Part shown: one piece after another, positions 35,270 through 42,971 of the stretch
Position numbering within the stretch: position 1 is the first letter of the stretch
Layout: each line of letters starts with the position of its first letter
Assembly (NCBI RefSeq): GCF_008119785.1
Contig: NZ_VSFA01000013.1
Coordinates: 1-64,000 of the forward strand
Reading direction: 5' to 3'
Source of the DNA: Micromonospora sp. MP36
Lineage (GTDB): Bacteria > Actinomycetota > Actinomycetes > Mycobacteriales > Micromonosporaceae
Length of the DNA stretch: 64,000 nt
The notes under the pieces: model-generated
The model's database searches: none
Told to the model about the DNA's origin: nothing
What the model saw: the letters and a program-made list of their open reading frames with translations, nothing else
Program-made: the position numbers and the translations under genes

Positions 35270-35668
35270 TCAGGCAGGGCAGTTGTGGTACGCCGCGACC
35301 CGCCAGCCGTCAGCGCCCCTGGACAGCACCCAGGTGGCCCGGCGGCACCGCTCCGCCGGCAACGTCTCCTCGCCGGGGAGCAGGAAGCCACTGCGGCTCA
35401 CCACCACCGCACTGTCGTCGCCGACGATCCGGACGCTCTCCGGCTCGTCGACCGAGGTCGAGCCCTTCAGCGGGCCGGCGAACGCCCCCGCCATGTAGCG
35501 GCGTACCTCCTCCCGGCCCTGGTGGAACACGCCGCCCGGGAGCACCACCGTGGCGTCCTCCGCGTACCGGTCGGCGAAGGCGTCGGCGTCATTGGCTGCC
35601 CAGGCGGCCACCAGGGCGCCCAGCACGTCGCGTACCGCCTCGGCCCGGGTGTCGATCGTGTCGGTCAT
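35270..35668 (-). CDS. SnoaL/NTF2-like protein (SgcJ/EcaC type)
   Basis: The 132-residue protein matches the SgcJ/EcaC group: VRDVLGALVAAWAANDADAF, DRYAEDATVVLPGGVFHQGR, TWVLSRGADGWRVAAYHNCP. It forms a cone-like pocket for a small ligand; enzymatic role is uncertain. The ATG at 35668 follows GAGGAGG. It is divergent from an ECF sigma factor that itself ends in a SnoaL-like domain, so joint control is plausible. Confidence 0.88.
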   Translation of the reverse strand: MTDTIDTRAEAVRDVLGALVAAWAANDADAFADRYAEDATVVLPGGVFHQGREEVRRYMAGAFAGPLKGSTSVDEPESVRIVGDDSAVVVSRSGFLLPGEETLPAERCRRATWVLSRGADGWRVAAYHNCPA

Positions 35669-35722
35669 GGTCGTCCTCCTCGTGGTTGTCACTCGGCCGG
35701 TACCCACTCGGTCGCCCGCCGC

Positions 35723-35749
35723 AATTCATCGCCCCGGCGGGGATGAATT
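35723..35749. promoter_or_regulatory. AATTCATC dyad in a divergent promoter region
   Basis: AATTCATC (35723-35730) and GATGAATT (35742-35749) are perfect inverted arms, with CCCC/GGGG extending the pairing inward. It lies in the 131-bp gap between the SnoaL-like gene and the sigma factor gene and could control both. Confidence 0.45.
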
Positions 35750-35799
35750 CCGCCCGCCGGGCCGGTAGGTATGGGAGGGCCGGCGGGAGGGGTGCAGCG

Positions 35800-36774
35800 A
35801 TGACGGTGACCAGCGAGGACTTCGACCGGCGAACCGGGCCGTACCGGCAGGAACTGCTGGCGCACTGCTACCGGATGCTCGGCTCGGTGCACGAGGCGGA
35901 GGACCTGGTGCAGGAGACGCTGCTGCGCGCCTGGCGGGCCTTCGACCGGTACGACGCGGAGCGCGCCTCGCTGCGTACCTGGCTGCACCGGATCGCCAGC
36001 AACGTCTGCCTGACCGCGCTCCGGCACCGGGCCCGCCGGCCGCTGCCGTCGGACTTCGTCGCGCCGAACCCGGACCCGGAGGCACCCATGGTGGTAGGGG
36101 AGGTGCCCTGGTTGCAGCCGCTGCCCGACGCGCTCCTGGACCCGGCCACCGTGGTCGCCGCCCGGGGCAGCCTGCGGCTCGCGCTGGTCGCCGCGCTGCA
36201 ACTGCTGCCGCCCCGGCAGCGCGCCATCCTGATCCTGCGCGAGGTGCTCGACTGGTCGGCCGCCGAGGTCGCCGAGGCGTTGGACACCACGCCCGCCGCG
36301 GTCAACAGCGGGTTGCAACGGGCCCGCGCCCGGCTTGGCGCGGTGGCCGTACGCGAGGAGCAGATCGTCGAGCCGGCCGACCCCGAGCAGCGCGCGCTGG
36401 TCGACCGGTACGTGACCGCGTTCGAGCGGGCCGATGTCGCCGCGTTGGCCCGGCTGCTCGCCGACGACGCCGTGCTGGAGATGCCGCCGGTGCTCAACTG
36501 GTACGTCGGCCGGGAGCGCTACGCCCGGTTCATCGCCCGGATCCTCGCGCTCCGCGGCACCGACTGGCGGATGCTTCCCACCGCCGCGAACGGGCAGCCG
36601 GCGCTGGTCGCGTACGTGCGCGACGGGGACGCATACATCCCGCACACCGTCCAGGTGCTCACCGTCAGCGGTGGGCGGATCAGTCGGAACGTGGTCTTCC
36701 AGGATCCGACGGTGTTCGCCGCGTTCGGGCTGACCCCGCTGCCGGCCGTCACCCCGGCGACGCCGATCAGTTGA
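35800..36774 (+). CDS. ECF-like sigma factor with C-terminal SnoaL domain (SigG/SigJ type)
   Basis: The 324-residue protein has sigma region 2 (LLAHCYRMLGSVHEAEDLVQ, LRTWLHRIASNVCLTALR), region 4 (LQLLPPRQRAILILREVLDW, SAAEVAEALDTTPAAVNSGL) and a SnoaL-like C-terminal domain from about residue 200 (RYVTAFERADVAALARLLAD). In related factors that domain replaces an anti-sigma factor and tunes activity. The ATG at 35800 follows GGGAGGGG. No anti-sigma gene is adjacent. Confidence 0.9.
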   Translation: MTVTSEDFDRRTGPYRQELLAHCYRMLGSVHEAEDLVQETLLRAWRAFDRYDAERASLRTWLHRIASNVCLTALRHRARRPLPSDFVAPNPDPEAPMVVGEVPWLQPLPDALLDPATVVAARGSLRLALVAALQLLPPRQRAILILREVLDWSAAEVAEALDTTPAAVNSGLQRARARLGAVAVREEQIVEPADPEQRALVDRYVTAFERADVAALARLLADDAVLEMPPVLNWYVGRERYARFIARILALRGTDWRMLPTAANGQPALVAYVRDGDAYIPHTVQVLTVSGGRISRNVVFQDPTVFAAFGLTPLPAVTPATPIS

Positions 36775-37134
36775 CCGGGAGCGCCTTCGGCCGCCGCCTT
36801 CACCGACCGCTTCATGCTTGTGCCCGTCGGTGACGATGTGACATCCGGCCGGCAGCCGGCGCTGAGGGCACGGAATGATCGCAACAAGACTCACCTGATC
36901 GGTGGCGCCGGGCGGGCCACACCCCCCCTCCGTTCGTCCGGCGTCGACACCGCGGCCCACTCGGCCGACCCGTCCCCCCCCCTGGGTCGCCTACCGGTCG
37001 CGATCCGCGCCGGAGCCGGCGCGGCGAGGCGGCGGCCCGTCCCGAGGCCGCCGCCTCAACCAATCCCGGCCCCTCCCGCCGCCGGCCTTCCGAACCGGCG
37101 TCGATGTCACGCGCCAACCAAGTCGGCGTCGACG
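36775..37134. other. Non-coding region downstream of the sigma factor gene
   Basis: No gene is recognised in these 360 bp. The end holds a duplication of the neighbouring hydrolase 3' end. Homopolymer runs such as CCCCCCC (near 36922) and a further C-run (36974-36981) are present. Confidence 0.5.
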
Positions 37135-37152
37135 TCACGCGCCAACCGGGTC
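37097..37152. repeat. 28-bp tandem duplication of a gene 3' end
   Basis: Two adjacent 28-bp units (37097-37124 and 37125-37152), each starting GGCGTCGA and containing GTCACGCGCCAACC, differ at three positions. The second unit contains the last codons and stop of the alpha/beta hydrolase gene; the first is a downstream copy of it. A third partial unit begins at 37153. Confidence 0.85.
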
Positions 37153-37989
37153 GGCGTTGGCGCGTTCGCGCAGCCAGTCCAGGGCCGACTCGGCGTGCCG
37201 GAGCACCGAGATGTGGCCGTCCTCCGGGTAGCGGCGCAACTCCGCACGGGGGCAGTGCCCCGCCAGCCACTCGCCGTGGGCTGCCGGCACGATCCCGTCC
37301 CGGCCACCGTGCAGCAGCAGGACCGGCGGAACCACCTCGCCCGGGCGGAAGCCCCACGGCGCGACGTACGCCAGCTCGTCGTCGATCAGCCCGCCCGGCC
37401 CGGCCTGTGTCGCCGGGCCGACCACACTGCCGAACCAGGACCAGACGCCGTGCAGCGCGGCCAGGTCGGCCGGGGTGAACTCCGGGTCGTACGCGGCGCC
37501 CGAGGTCTCGTACGACTCCTTCGCCGCCCGGCCCGCGGCGGCGGAGCGCAGCGACGCCACCCCGGACGGCACCATGCCGGCGAACCAGTCCAGCCCCGCC
37601 GCGCCGTACGGTGCCAGGCCGGCGCCGCTCACCACCGCGACCACCCGGTCGGGCAGGAGCGCGCCGCAGGCCAGGGCGTGCGGGCCGCCGCCGGAGTGGC
37701 CCATCACCGCGAACCGCGCGATGCCCAGCGCGTCGGCCACCGCGGCGACGTCGGCGGCGGCCGAGGCGACATCCCGGCCCGGGACCCGCGTCGAGCCGCC
37801 GTAGCCGGGACGGTCGTGGGAGACCCAGCGGAGACCGAGCCGGTCGGCGGCCGCGAAGAGGGGCGCGGGCGGAGCACCGATGTTCGGCGTGCCGTGGTGC
37901 CAGAAGACGGCGAGCCGGTCCGCCCCGCCGGTGTCGTACACGTGCAACGTGCGGCCGTCGCCCAGCCGGAGATCGGTCTCGGTCACCAT
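37135..37989 (-). CDS. Alpha/beta hydrolase
   Basis: The 284-residue protein has VFWHHGTPNIG (oxyanion), VSHDRPGYGGS, nucleophile elbow VMGHSGGGPHALACG, acid region LLLHGGRDGIVP and catalytic His in EDGHISVLRH. It resembles proline iminopeptidase/haloalkane-dehalogenase-like folds; the substrate is unknown. TACTCT lies 6 nt before the ATG at 37987-37989 (leaderless). Its 3' end lies in a tandem duplication. Confidence 0.9.
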   Translation of the reverse strand: MVTETDLRLGDGRTLHVYDTGGADRLAVFWHHGTPNIGAPPAPLFAAADRLGLRWVSHDRPGYGGSTRVPGRDVASAAADVAAVADALGIARFAVMGHSGGGPHALACGALLPDRVVAVVSGAGLAPYGAAGLDWFAGMVPSGVASLRSAAAGRAAKESYETSGAAYDPEFTPADLAALHGVWSWFGSVVGPATQAGPGGLIDDELAYVAPWGFRPGEVVPPVLLLHGGRDGIVPAAHGEWLAGHCPRAELRRYPEDGHISVLRHAESALDWLRERANADPVGA

Positions 37990-38144
37990 GGCCGGAGAGT
38001 AGTGGCCGGGGGCGACAATCCAGCCCCCTCCGGCGTCGGTACCTCTCCGCCCGGAGGTCTTGAGATCGGCCGACCCGGTGCCTGGCTCGGCCGATCTCGG
38101 CGACGACCGGCGGGGTCGGCGGTGGGGTGCCGTACCGTGCTCAC

Positions 38145-38372
38145 ATGGCGGAACTGATGGCGATCCTGCTGGTGGTCGGTTGCCTGGCCGTCGTCCTGAG
38201 CCTCCTCGGGTGGCTGGCGTCCCGGGTCCGCCGGCTCGGTATCGGCGGCGACGTCATGGGGCCGTTCGACGAGATCTGGCACCCGGCCGCGCGCCGTTTC
38301 CGCGCGGAGATCCAGGTGTACGAGGAGCGCATGGTGCCGTTGCCGGCTGCCGGTGACCGGAAGCGCCCGTGA
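38145..38372 (+). CDS. Small single-pass membrane protein (75 aa)
   Basis: The product has one N-terminal membrane helix (LMAILLVVGCLAVVLSLLGW), then a basic stretch ASRVRR and a soluble tail (GPFDEIWHPAARRFRAEIQV). It resembles small actinobacterial membrane proteins of unknown function. TACCGT (38133-38138) lies 6 nt before the ATG (leaderless). Confidence 0.7.
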   Translation: MAELMAILLVVGCLAVVLSLLGWLASRVRRLGIGGDVMGPFDEIWHPAARRFRAEIQVYEERMVPLPAAGDRKRP

Positions 38373-38393
38373 TGCCCATGGCGCCGGGATCCT

Positions 38394-38536
38394 CAGTCGC
38401 CTAGCTGCTCCGACTCCGCGACAAAGACGCCTTGCCCCTGCTGTCCGTACACGAGGTTTCGCTCGTGCAGCTCCTTGACAGCGCGGTACGCGGTTGACCG
38501 AGCGATGTTGTAGATCTCGCCGATCTCGGAGACCGA
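38394..38536 (-). pseudogene. GntR-family regulator fragment (lacks N-terminus)
   Basis: The frame reads TPSVSEIGEIYNIARSTAYR, AVKELHERNLVYGQQGQGVF, VAESEQLGD and stop, the second half of a GntR winged helix. An in-frame TAG directly precedes it and there is no start codon, so the gene is broken. GntR regulators of this short type are common in actinobacterial integrative elements, and an integrase tail and tRNA lie 1.3 kb away. Confidence 0.8.
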
Positions 38537-38560
38537 GGGTGTCTAGGTAGGGTCGTCCGC

Positions 38561-39097
38561 ATGGCTGACGCGGTCGTCATTCCCGGCGCCAGGTTCGGAC
38601 CGGGTGCACCCCTGCTCATGTATGCCGGCGATGTGGCGGAGCAGCGGGGTGCAACCGTGCACCGACACTCATGGTCCCAGGAGTTTCCGAAGCTTGATCA
38701 GCCAGAAATCGAGGATTGGGCCAGCGGCGAGATCGCTCCGCTGATCGACACTGTTGGCGGTCGCCCACTGCTGATCGGCAAGTCCCTCGGCACGAACGCG
38801 GCAGCGATCGCCGCCGAAAGATCCCTGCCCGCCGTGTGGCTCACGCCCCTGCTCACCCTGCCGTGGGTGGCTGACGCGTTGGGCCGTGCGACCGCGCCGT
38901 TCCTCCTCGTGGGGGGCACGGCCGACACGGTGTGGGACGGTGACCTCGCCCGCCGACTGTCACCCCATGTGCTGGAGGTGGACGGCGCGGATCACGGTAT
39001 GTACGTACCCGGCCCGCTCACCGAGTCGATCGCGGTGCTCAGCCGAGTCGTGGTCGCCGTGGAAGACTTCCTCGACGCGATCGGCTGGCCGAGCTAG
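38561..39097 (+). CDS. Small alpha/beta hydrolase-fold protein
   Basis: The 178-residue protein has an early strand ADAVVIPGARFGPGAPLLM, nucleophile elbow LLIGKSLGTNAAAI, acid region FLLVGGTADTVWDG and catalytic His in VDGADHGMYVPG. It fits a compact esterase-like family. Codon usage is somewhat less GC-biased than in neighbours, in line with acquisition by transfer. TAGGGT (38548-38553) lies 7 nt before the ATG (leaderless). Confidence 0.85.
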   Translation: MADAVVIPGARFGPGAPLLMYAGDVAEQRGATVHRHSWSQEFPKLDQPEIEDWASGEIAPLIDTVGGRPLLIGKSLGTNAAAIAAERSLPAVWLTPLLTLPWVADALGRATAPFLLVGGTADTVWDGDLARRLSPHVLEVDGADHGMYVPGPLTESIAVLSRVVVAVEDFLDAIGWPS

Positions 39098-39154
39098 GCG
39101 CCTGGCCTCGCCGGGCTCGCGCCTGGAAGCGGAGCCCCGACTAATGATCATTTG

Positions 39155-39604
39155 TCACACGGCCAGGGCCGGCTCGCGCACCATGAACACGTCCACCGGA
39201 TCCTCGGTCTCGACGGTGAATCCGTGCCGCTCGTACAGCCGCCGGGCCGGACTGCCCTGCAGCACGTTGAGCCGGACCAGCATGCCGTCGCGGTCGCACT
39301 GCTCCAGCAGCCCGCGCAGTACGGCGGTACCGATGCCGCTGCCCTGCAGGTGTGGGGCCAGGTAGAAGTGCTCCAGCCAGTGGGCGTCCTCGGCCGGCCG
39401 CAGCGACACGCAGCCGGCGAACGCGCCGCCCACCTCGATCACCCACGTGTGCGCCGGCCGGAACCCGTCCCGCAGCCGTTGCCGGACCCGCTGCTCGTCA
39501 TATCGCCCGAGCCGCTCCAGATCCGCCCGCAGCACCACGGCCCGCAACTCGGCCACCGCCTCGACGTCCGCTGCCGACGCCGGTCGAATCTCCCAGTCCG
39601 CCAT
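39155..39604 (-). CDS. GNAT-family N-acetyltransferase
   Basis: The 149-residue protein has the GNAT core AGCVSLRPAEDAHWLEHFYL, acetyl-CoA loop LQGSGIGTAVLRGLLEQC and LNVLQGSPARRLYERHGFTV. The acceptor is unknown. TAGCCT lies 8 nt before the ATG at 39602-39604. It sits inside the putative decayed element between the GntR fragment and the integrase tail. Confidence 0.88.
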   Translation of the reverse strand: MADWEIRPASAADVEAVAELRAVVLRADLERLGRYDEQRVRQRLRDGFRPAHTWVIEVGGAFAGCVSLRPAEDAHWLEHFYLAPHLQGSGIGTAVLRGLLEQCDRDGMLVRLNVLQGSPARRLYERHGFTVETEDPVDVFMVREPALAV

Positions 39605-39752
39605 GATCTACCAGGCTATCCAGCCAGGCTCCTCCCGCGATCGTTGATCCGGCGGCCGGGAGATGACGCACGCCCTGCCCCACGCTCGTTCCGCGCCGTC
39701 CCCATCGTCGACGACCCGGACGTCACAGCTTGTGAGACGTCCGATCAACCAC

Positions 39753-39950
39753 CGCTTGCCCGTGAACACCTACGCCCATGTCCTGCCGGAGATTAAGCGG
39801 GTCGCCGTGGACGAGGCTGCGAAGCAGCTCTTGGCTGACTTGGCTGTACGAATGGCTGTACGGGGGCCGAGGGGCCGGGAGCGACGAGCCGTTGACCTGG
39901 GGTGGCGGTGGTGCGCCCGGCAGGATTCGAACCTGCGGCCTTGGGATTAG
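39753..39950 (+). pseudogene. Tyrosine-recombinase (integrase) C-terminal remnant
   Basis: The frame RLPVNTYAHVLPEIKRVAVD, then EAAKQLLADLAVRM matches the last residues of actinobacterial phage/AICE integrases, where the Tyr of NTYAHVLPE is the region of the catalytic tyrosine. Everything N-terminal is missing. The frame runs on into the 3' end of tRNA-Arg(TCT), as expected for an integrase gene next to its attachment site. Confidence 0.75.
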
Positions 39951-39984
39951 AAGTCCCCTGCTCTATCCGCTGAGCTACGGGCGC
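39909..39984 (-). tRNA. tRNA-Arg (TCT)
   Basis: On the minus strand the acceptor arm GCGCCCG (39978-39984) pairs with CGGGCGC, followed by A and an encoded CCA (39909-39911). The anticodon loop CTTCTAA gives anticodon TCT. The T-arm GGTTCGAATCC and D-arm AGCTCAGC are canonical. Its 3' end is the likely attachment site of the adjacent decayed element. Confidence 0.97.
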
Positions 39985-40149
39985 GCGTCGACGTGTCGCG
40001 CCAAGAGGGTACCGCCGCTGCCCGGTCGCTCGGGGGAACGGGTGGGCGCGGGCCACGTCGATGATCAGGGTCGCACGATGTGTCCCATACCGGCACCGGG
40101 GTTACGCCCCGCCCGCCGAGCGTTCGGCCCGGTTTGTACCCTCTGCGTC

Positions 40150-40890
40150 GTGCTGCTCGATCAGGAAACCGAGAACGAGGTCGTCTACGAGCTGTGCCAG
40201 CTCCTCGGCCGCGCCATTCTGCCCGTCAGCCAGTTCGACCGGCCGGGTGCGGCCGCCGGCGGCTTCGGCACCGCCTTCTTCTACACCGAGCTGGTCGGCT
40301 CGACCGACGACGGGGACGTGGTGCACGAGTGGTTGCTGACCGCGGACGCGGCCGCGCGGGCGCCGTACGGGGAGATCGGTCTGCGACCGAGCGTCACCGA
40401 GCCGGCGGGCGTGGCGTCGGACGGCATCCTGCTGCCCGACTTCGCCGGTCAGTGGCTGCACCTCCCGGAGGTCGGGCTGGCCGCCATGCCCACCGGCGGG
40501 CTGCACGGGCACGCCGAGGACCGGGGCTGGCGCTGGCGTACCCAGCAGGTGAGCGACGCGGTGGCCGCGGGGGCCGACGCGGTGGCCCGGGTGGGCGCGG
40601 AGCCCGGCTCGGCGTTCGTGCTGGCGCTCGGCGTCGCCGGGGACGGGTCGCGGCCGCTGGAGGCGGTGGTCGAGCGGGTCGTCCGGGTCGGTGACGAGCT
40701 GCGGGTCACCACTGAGCTGCCGACGGGGTACGTCGGCGCGCCGGTGTTCGGCGTCGAGGCGGACCCGGGCGGGGAGCTGGCACTGCACTGCCTCGGCCTG
40801 GTGCTGCCCTCCGTCGACGGTGGCCACCCGGTCGCGACGTTCGACCGCATCCGGTCGGCGCTCGCCGCGGCCACCGCCGGCTACCGCTGA
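40150..40890 (+). CDS. Conserved protein of unknown function
   Basis: The 246-residue soluble protein opens with LLDQETENEVVYELCQLLGR and contains GGFGTAFFYTELVGSTDDGD, VTTELPTGYVGAPVFGVEAD. The Gly-rich central region and the late GAPVF are faintly reminiscent of a trypsin-like fold, but no triad can be assigned. TACCCT (40137-40142) lies 7 nt before the GTG (leaderless). I do not recognise the family. Confidence 0.7.
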   Translation: MLLDQETENEVVYELCQLLGRAILPVSQFDRPGAAAGGFGTAFFYTELVGSTDDGDVVHEWLLTADAAARAPYGEIGLRPSVTEPAGVASDGILLPDFAGQWLHLPEVGLAAMPTGGLHGHAEDRGWRWRTQQVSDAVAAGADAVARVGAEPGSAFVLALGVAGDGSRPLEAVVERVVRVGDELRVTTELPTGYVGAPVFGVEADPGGELALHCLGLVLPSVDGGHPVATFDRIRSALAAATAGYR

Positions 40891-40898
40891 CCGTCGGC

Positions 40899-41927
40899 TC
40901 AGCCGTCGGCGGCCGCGCCGGCCCGGTCCTCGACCGGCCGCCGCGCCGCCGGCGGGCCGTCCGGCGCCGGCTCGGTCGGCCCGGCGTCGAGGAACGCCTC
41001 CGCCCACCGCCCGGCCTCGGCAAGGACCTTCTCGCGTACGGCGGGGCCGGACAGGGTCAGGTCGTGCAGTCCGCCGTCGAAGCGGGCCAGGGTGACGTGC
41101 CGACCGAGCCGGGGCGCCCAGCGGACCATGTGCTCCACGTCGAGCACCGCGTCGGCGAGGGTCGCCGACTCGTGCCACTTCATGCCCCGGTAGCTGCGCG
41201 TCGAACAGGCCAGCAGCACGGGCACGGGGATGTCCAGGCCGGCCCGGAGCTGCCGCTGGCCGGCGCGGATGGCGTTGATCCAGCCGGCGCGCACCGGGAA
41301 CCCGGCGAGCGGCTTCCAGGCCAGGTCGTACCGCCACTCGCCGCGGTGGTCGGCGTGCAGGCTCTCGCCGTACACGGTGCCGAGCCCGAACGGGAGGATG
41401 CGGTGCGGTGCCCGGCGGCCCAGCCGGGACACGGCGGCCGCGAGGGGGCGACGGACCAGCCAGGGTGCGTTGATGTCGAAGAACGGGCTGTTGAGGAAGA
41501 GCCCGTCGACCAGGCCGGCCTCCCGGCGGGCGTGCGCCCAGAGCGAGATGATCAGGCCGCCGGTGGAGTGGCCCATGGCGAGCAGGGTGTCGTGCCCCTC
41601 GTCCGCGCGGATGATCTCGGCGGCGGCGTCCAGCTCGGGGAAGTAGTCGCTCAGGTCGTGGCAGAAGTTCGGGGTCTGGTGCGGCAGCAGGCTGCGGCCG
41701 TACTTGCGCAGGTCGAGCGCGTAGAAGTCCCAGCCTCGCTCGGCGAAGTGGTCGGCCACGTGGGTCTGGAAGAAGTAGTCGACGTAGCCGTGGACGTAGA
41801 GAACGGCCCGGCCGGTGGGGCGCGCGGCCCGTCGACGGACCAGCGTCGCGACGACCGGTCCTTCGTCGTCGGCGCCCAGGTCGATCGTCCGCCGCTCGTA
41901 CGGCGGTCCCAGCACGTCGGGTTCCAC
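40899..41927 (-). CDS. Alpha/beta hydrolase, monoglyceride-lipase-like
   Basis: The 342-residue protein has VLYVHGYVDYFFQTHVADHF, YALDLRKYGRSLLPHQTPNF, nucleophile elbow LLAMGHSTGGLIISLWAHA and catalytic His in DGGLHDLTLSG, a serine aminopeptidase S33/monoglyceride lipase pattern. The GTG at 41925-41927 is preferred because TACCGT lies 7 nt before it; the frame can be extended to 42044, but that would start outside this leaderless arrangement. Confidence 0.85.
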   Translation of the reverse strand: MEPDVLGPPYERRTIDLGADDEGPVVATLVRRRAARPTGRAVLYVHGYVDYFFQTHVADHFAERGWDFYALDLRKYGRSLLPHQTPNFCHDLSDYFPELDAAAEIIRADEGHDTLLAMGHSTGGLIISLWAHARREAGLVDGLFLNSPFFDINAPWLVRRPLAAAVSRLGRRAPHRILPFGLGTVYGESLHADHRGEWRYDLAWKPLAGFPVRAGWINAIRAGQRQLRAGLDIPVPVLLACSTRSYRGMKWHESATLADAVLDVEHMVRWAPRLGRHVTLARFDGGLHDLTLSGPAVREKVLAEAGRWAEAFLDAGPTEPAPDGPPAARRPVEDRAGAAADG

Positions 41928-42036
41928 GACCGCGACGGTACGCCGCCAAGCTACCCGGCGGTAGCCCTGCGCGCCGGCCGGGCGCTGACCGGCACGCGCG
42001 CCGGGGTCCCTAGCAGACGGGGCCTTGATCAGGTCG

Positions 42037-42064
42037 TTGTCCACAGGCCGGTCCGTCGTCCACA
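42037..42064 (+). promoter_or_regulatory. Two DnaA-box-like sites upstream of ssb
   Basis: TTGTCCACA (42037-42045) equals the preferred DnaA box of streptomycetes, and TCGTCCACA (42056-42064) is a one-base variant 19 bp further, both in the same orientation. They lie about 80-110 bp before the ssb start. DnaA control of ssb is inferred. Confidence 0.4.
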
Positions 42065-42143
42065 GCCAGGGCGGCGCGGGCTGGTGGCCGCGCCGCCGTC
42101 GGTCGAGGCTCGGCCCGACAAGCCGAGTCTACGTGGAGGGGCG

Positions 42144-42881
42144 ATGTTCGACACTTATGTAACGATTGTCGGCAACGTGCTGACCGCGCCCGAGTGGCGC
42201 CGCACCACCCAGAGCAACACCCTGGTGGCCAACTTCAAGGTCGCCTCCACCGCCCGCCGCCTCGACCGGGACTCCGGCCGTTGGGTCGACGGGAACAGCC
42301 TGCGGGTGCGGGTGAACTGCTGGCGGAAGCTGGCCGAGGGAGTGGCCGCCTCGGTGGCGGTCGGCGATCCGGTGGTCGTCGCCGGCCGCCTCTACACCCG
42401 TGACTGGACCGACGACGCGGGCAACCACCGCACCGTCTACGAGCTGGAGGCGGTCGCGGTCGGGCACGACCTGTCCCGGGGGCGGGCCCGGTTCCTGCGC
42501 AACCGCCCGAGCATGACGACCAGCACCGTCGAGGACGCCGAGGCGGAGCGCCGGGTGCACGGCGAGGCGACCGAGCCGGTGCCGGTGGCGCAGGCGCCGA
42601 CCTCGCTCGACGACCGGCCGTTCGACGACGATTTCGAGCTGCCGGAGTTCGACGCCCCGCGCGCCGGGCACGGCCTGCCCGCCCACCCGGACGGGCCGGC
42701 GGGTGACCTCGACGAGCTGGCCGACCCGTTCGACGGCGGGACCGACGACGACGCGGCGGACGACGAACTGGCCCCCGAACCCGGTGACGGCCCGGGCGAG
42801 CCCGCCCCGGAGGGCGACGTCCAGGGGGTCACCCCGACCGGCCGGGGCCGGCGCGGCCGGCGGACGCCGGTGCCCGCCTGA
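42144..42881 (+). CDS. ssb: Single-stranded DNA-binding protein, long form
   Basis: The 245-residue protein has an OB fold in residues 1-115 (FDTYVTIVGNVLTAPEWRRT, VRVNCWRKLAEGVAASVAVG, VVVAGRLYTRDWTD) and a long acidic low-complexity tail. It does not end in the DDDIPF-type tip used for partner binding but in GRGRRGRRTPVPA, a basic end, so it is probably the secondary actinobacterial SSB. The ATG follows GGAGGGG. Confidence 0.9.
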   Translation: MFDTYVTIVGNVLTAPEWRRTTQSNTLVANFKVASTARRLDRDSGRWVDGNSLRVRVNCWRKLAEGVAASVAVGDPVVVAGRLYTRDWTDDAGNHRTVYELEAVAVGHDLSRGRARFLRNRPSMTTSTVEDAEAERRVHGEATEPVPVAQAPTSLDDRPFDDDFELPEFDAPRAGHGLPAHPDGPAGDLDELADPFDGGTDDDAADDELAPEPGDGPGEPAPEGDVQGVTPTGRGRRGRRTPVPA

Positions 42882-42971
42882 GCTGTCGGGTCGTGCACGG
42901 GGGAGCGGGGTGGTGACGCCGGCGTGGCCACCCCGCCGTACGACTAGGCTGGCCGGCCGGAGGTGGTGCGG

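Noticed and set aside
39663..39950. 95-codon frame over the integrase remnant as an intact gene
   Set aside because: The upstream residues are not integrase-like, there is no ribosome site, and it reads into a tRNA gene. It is kept as a pseudogene only.
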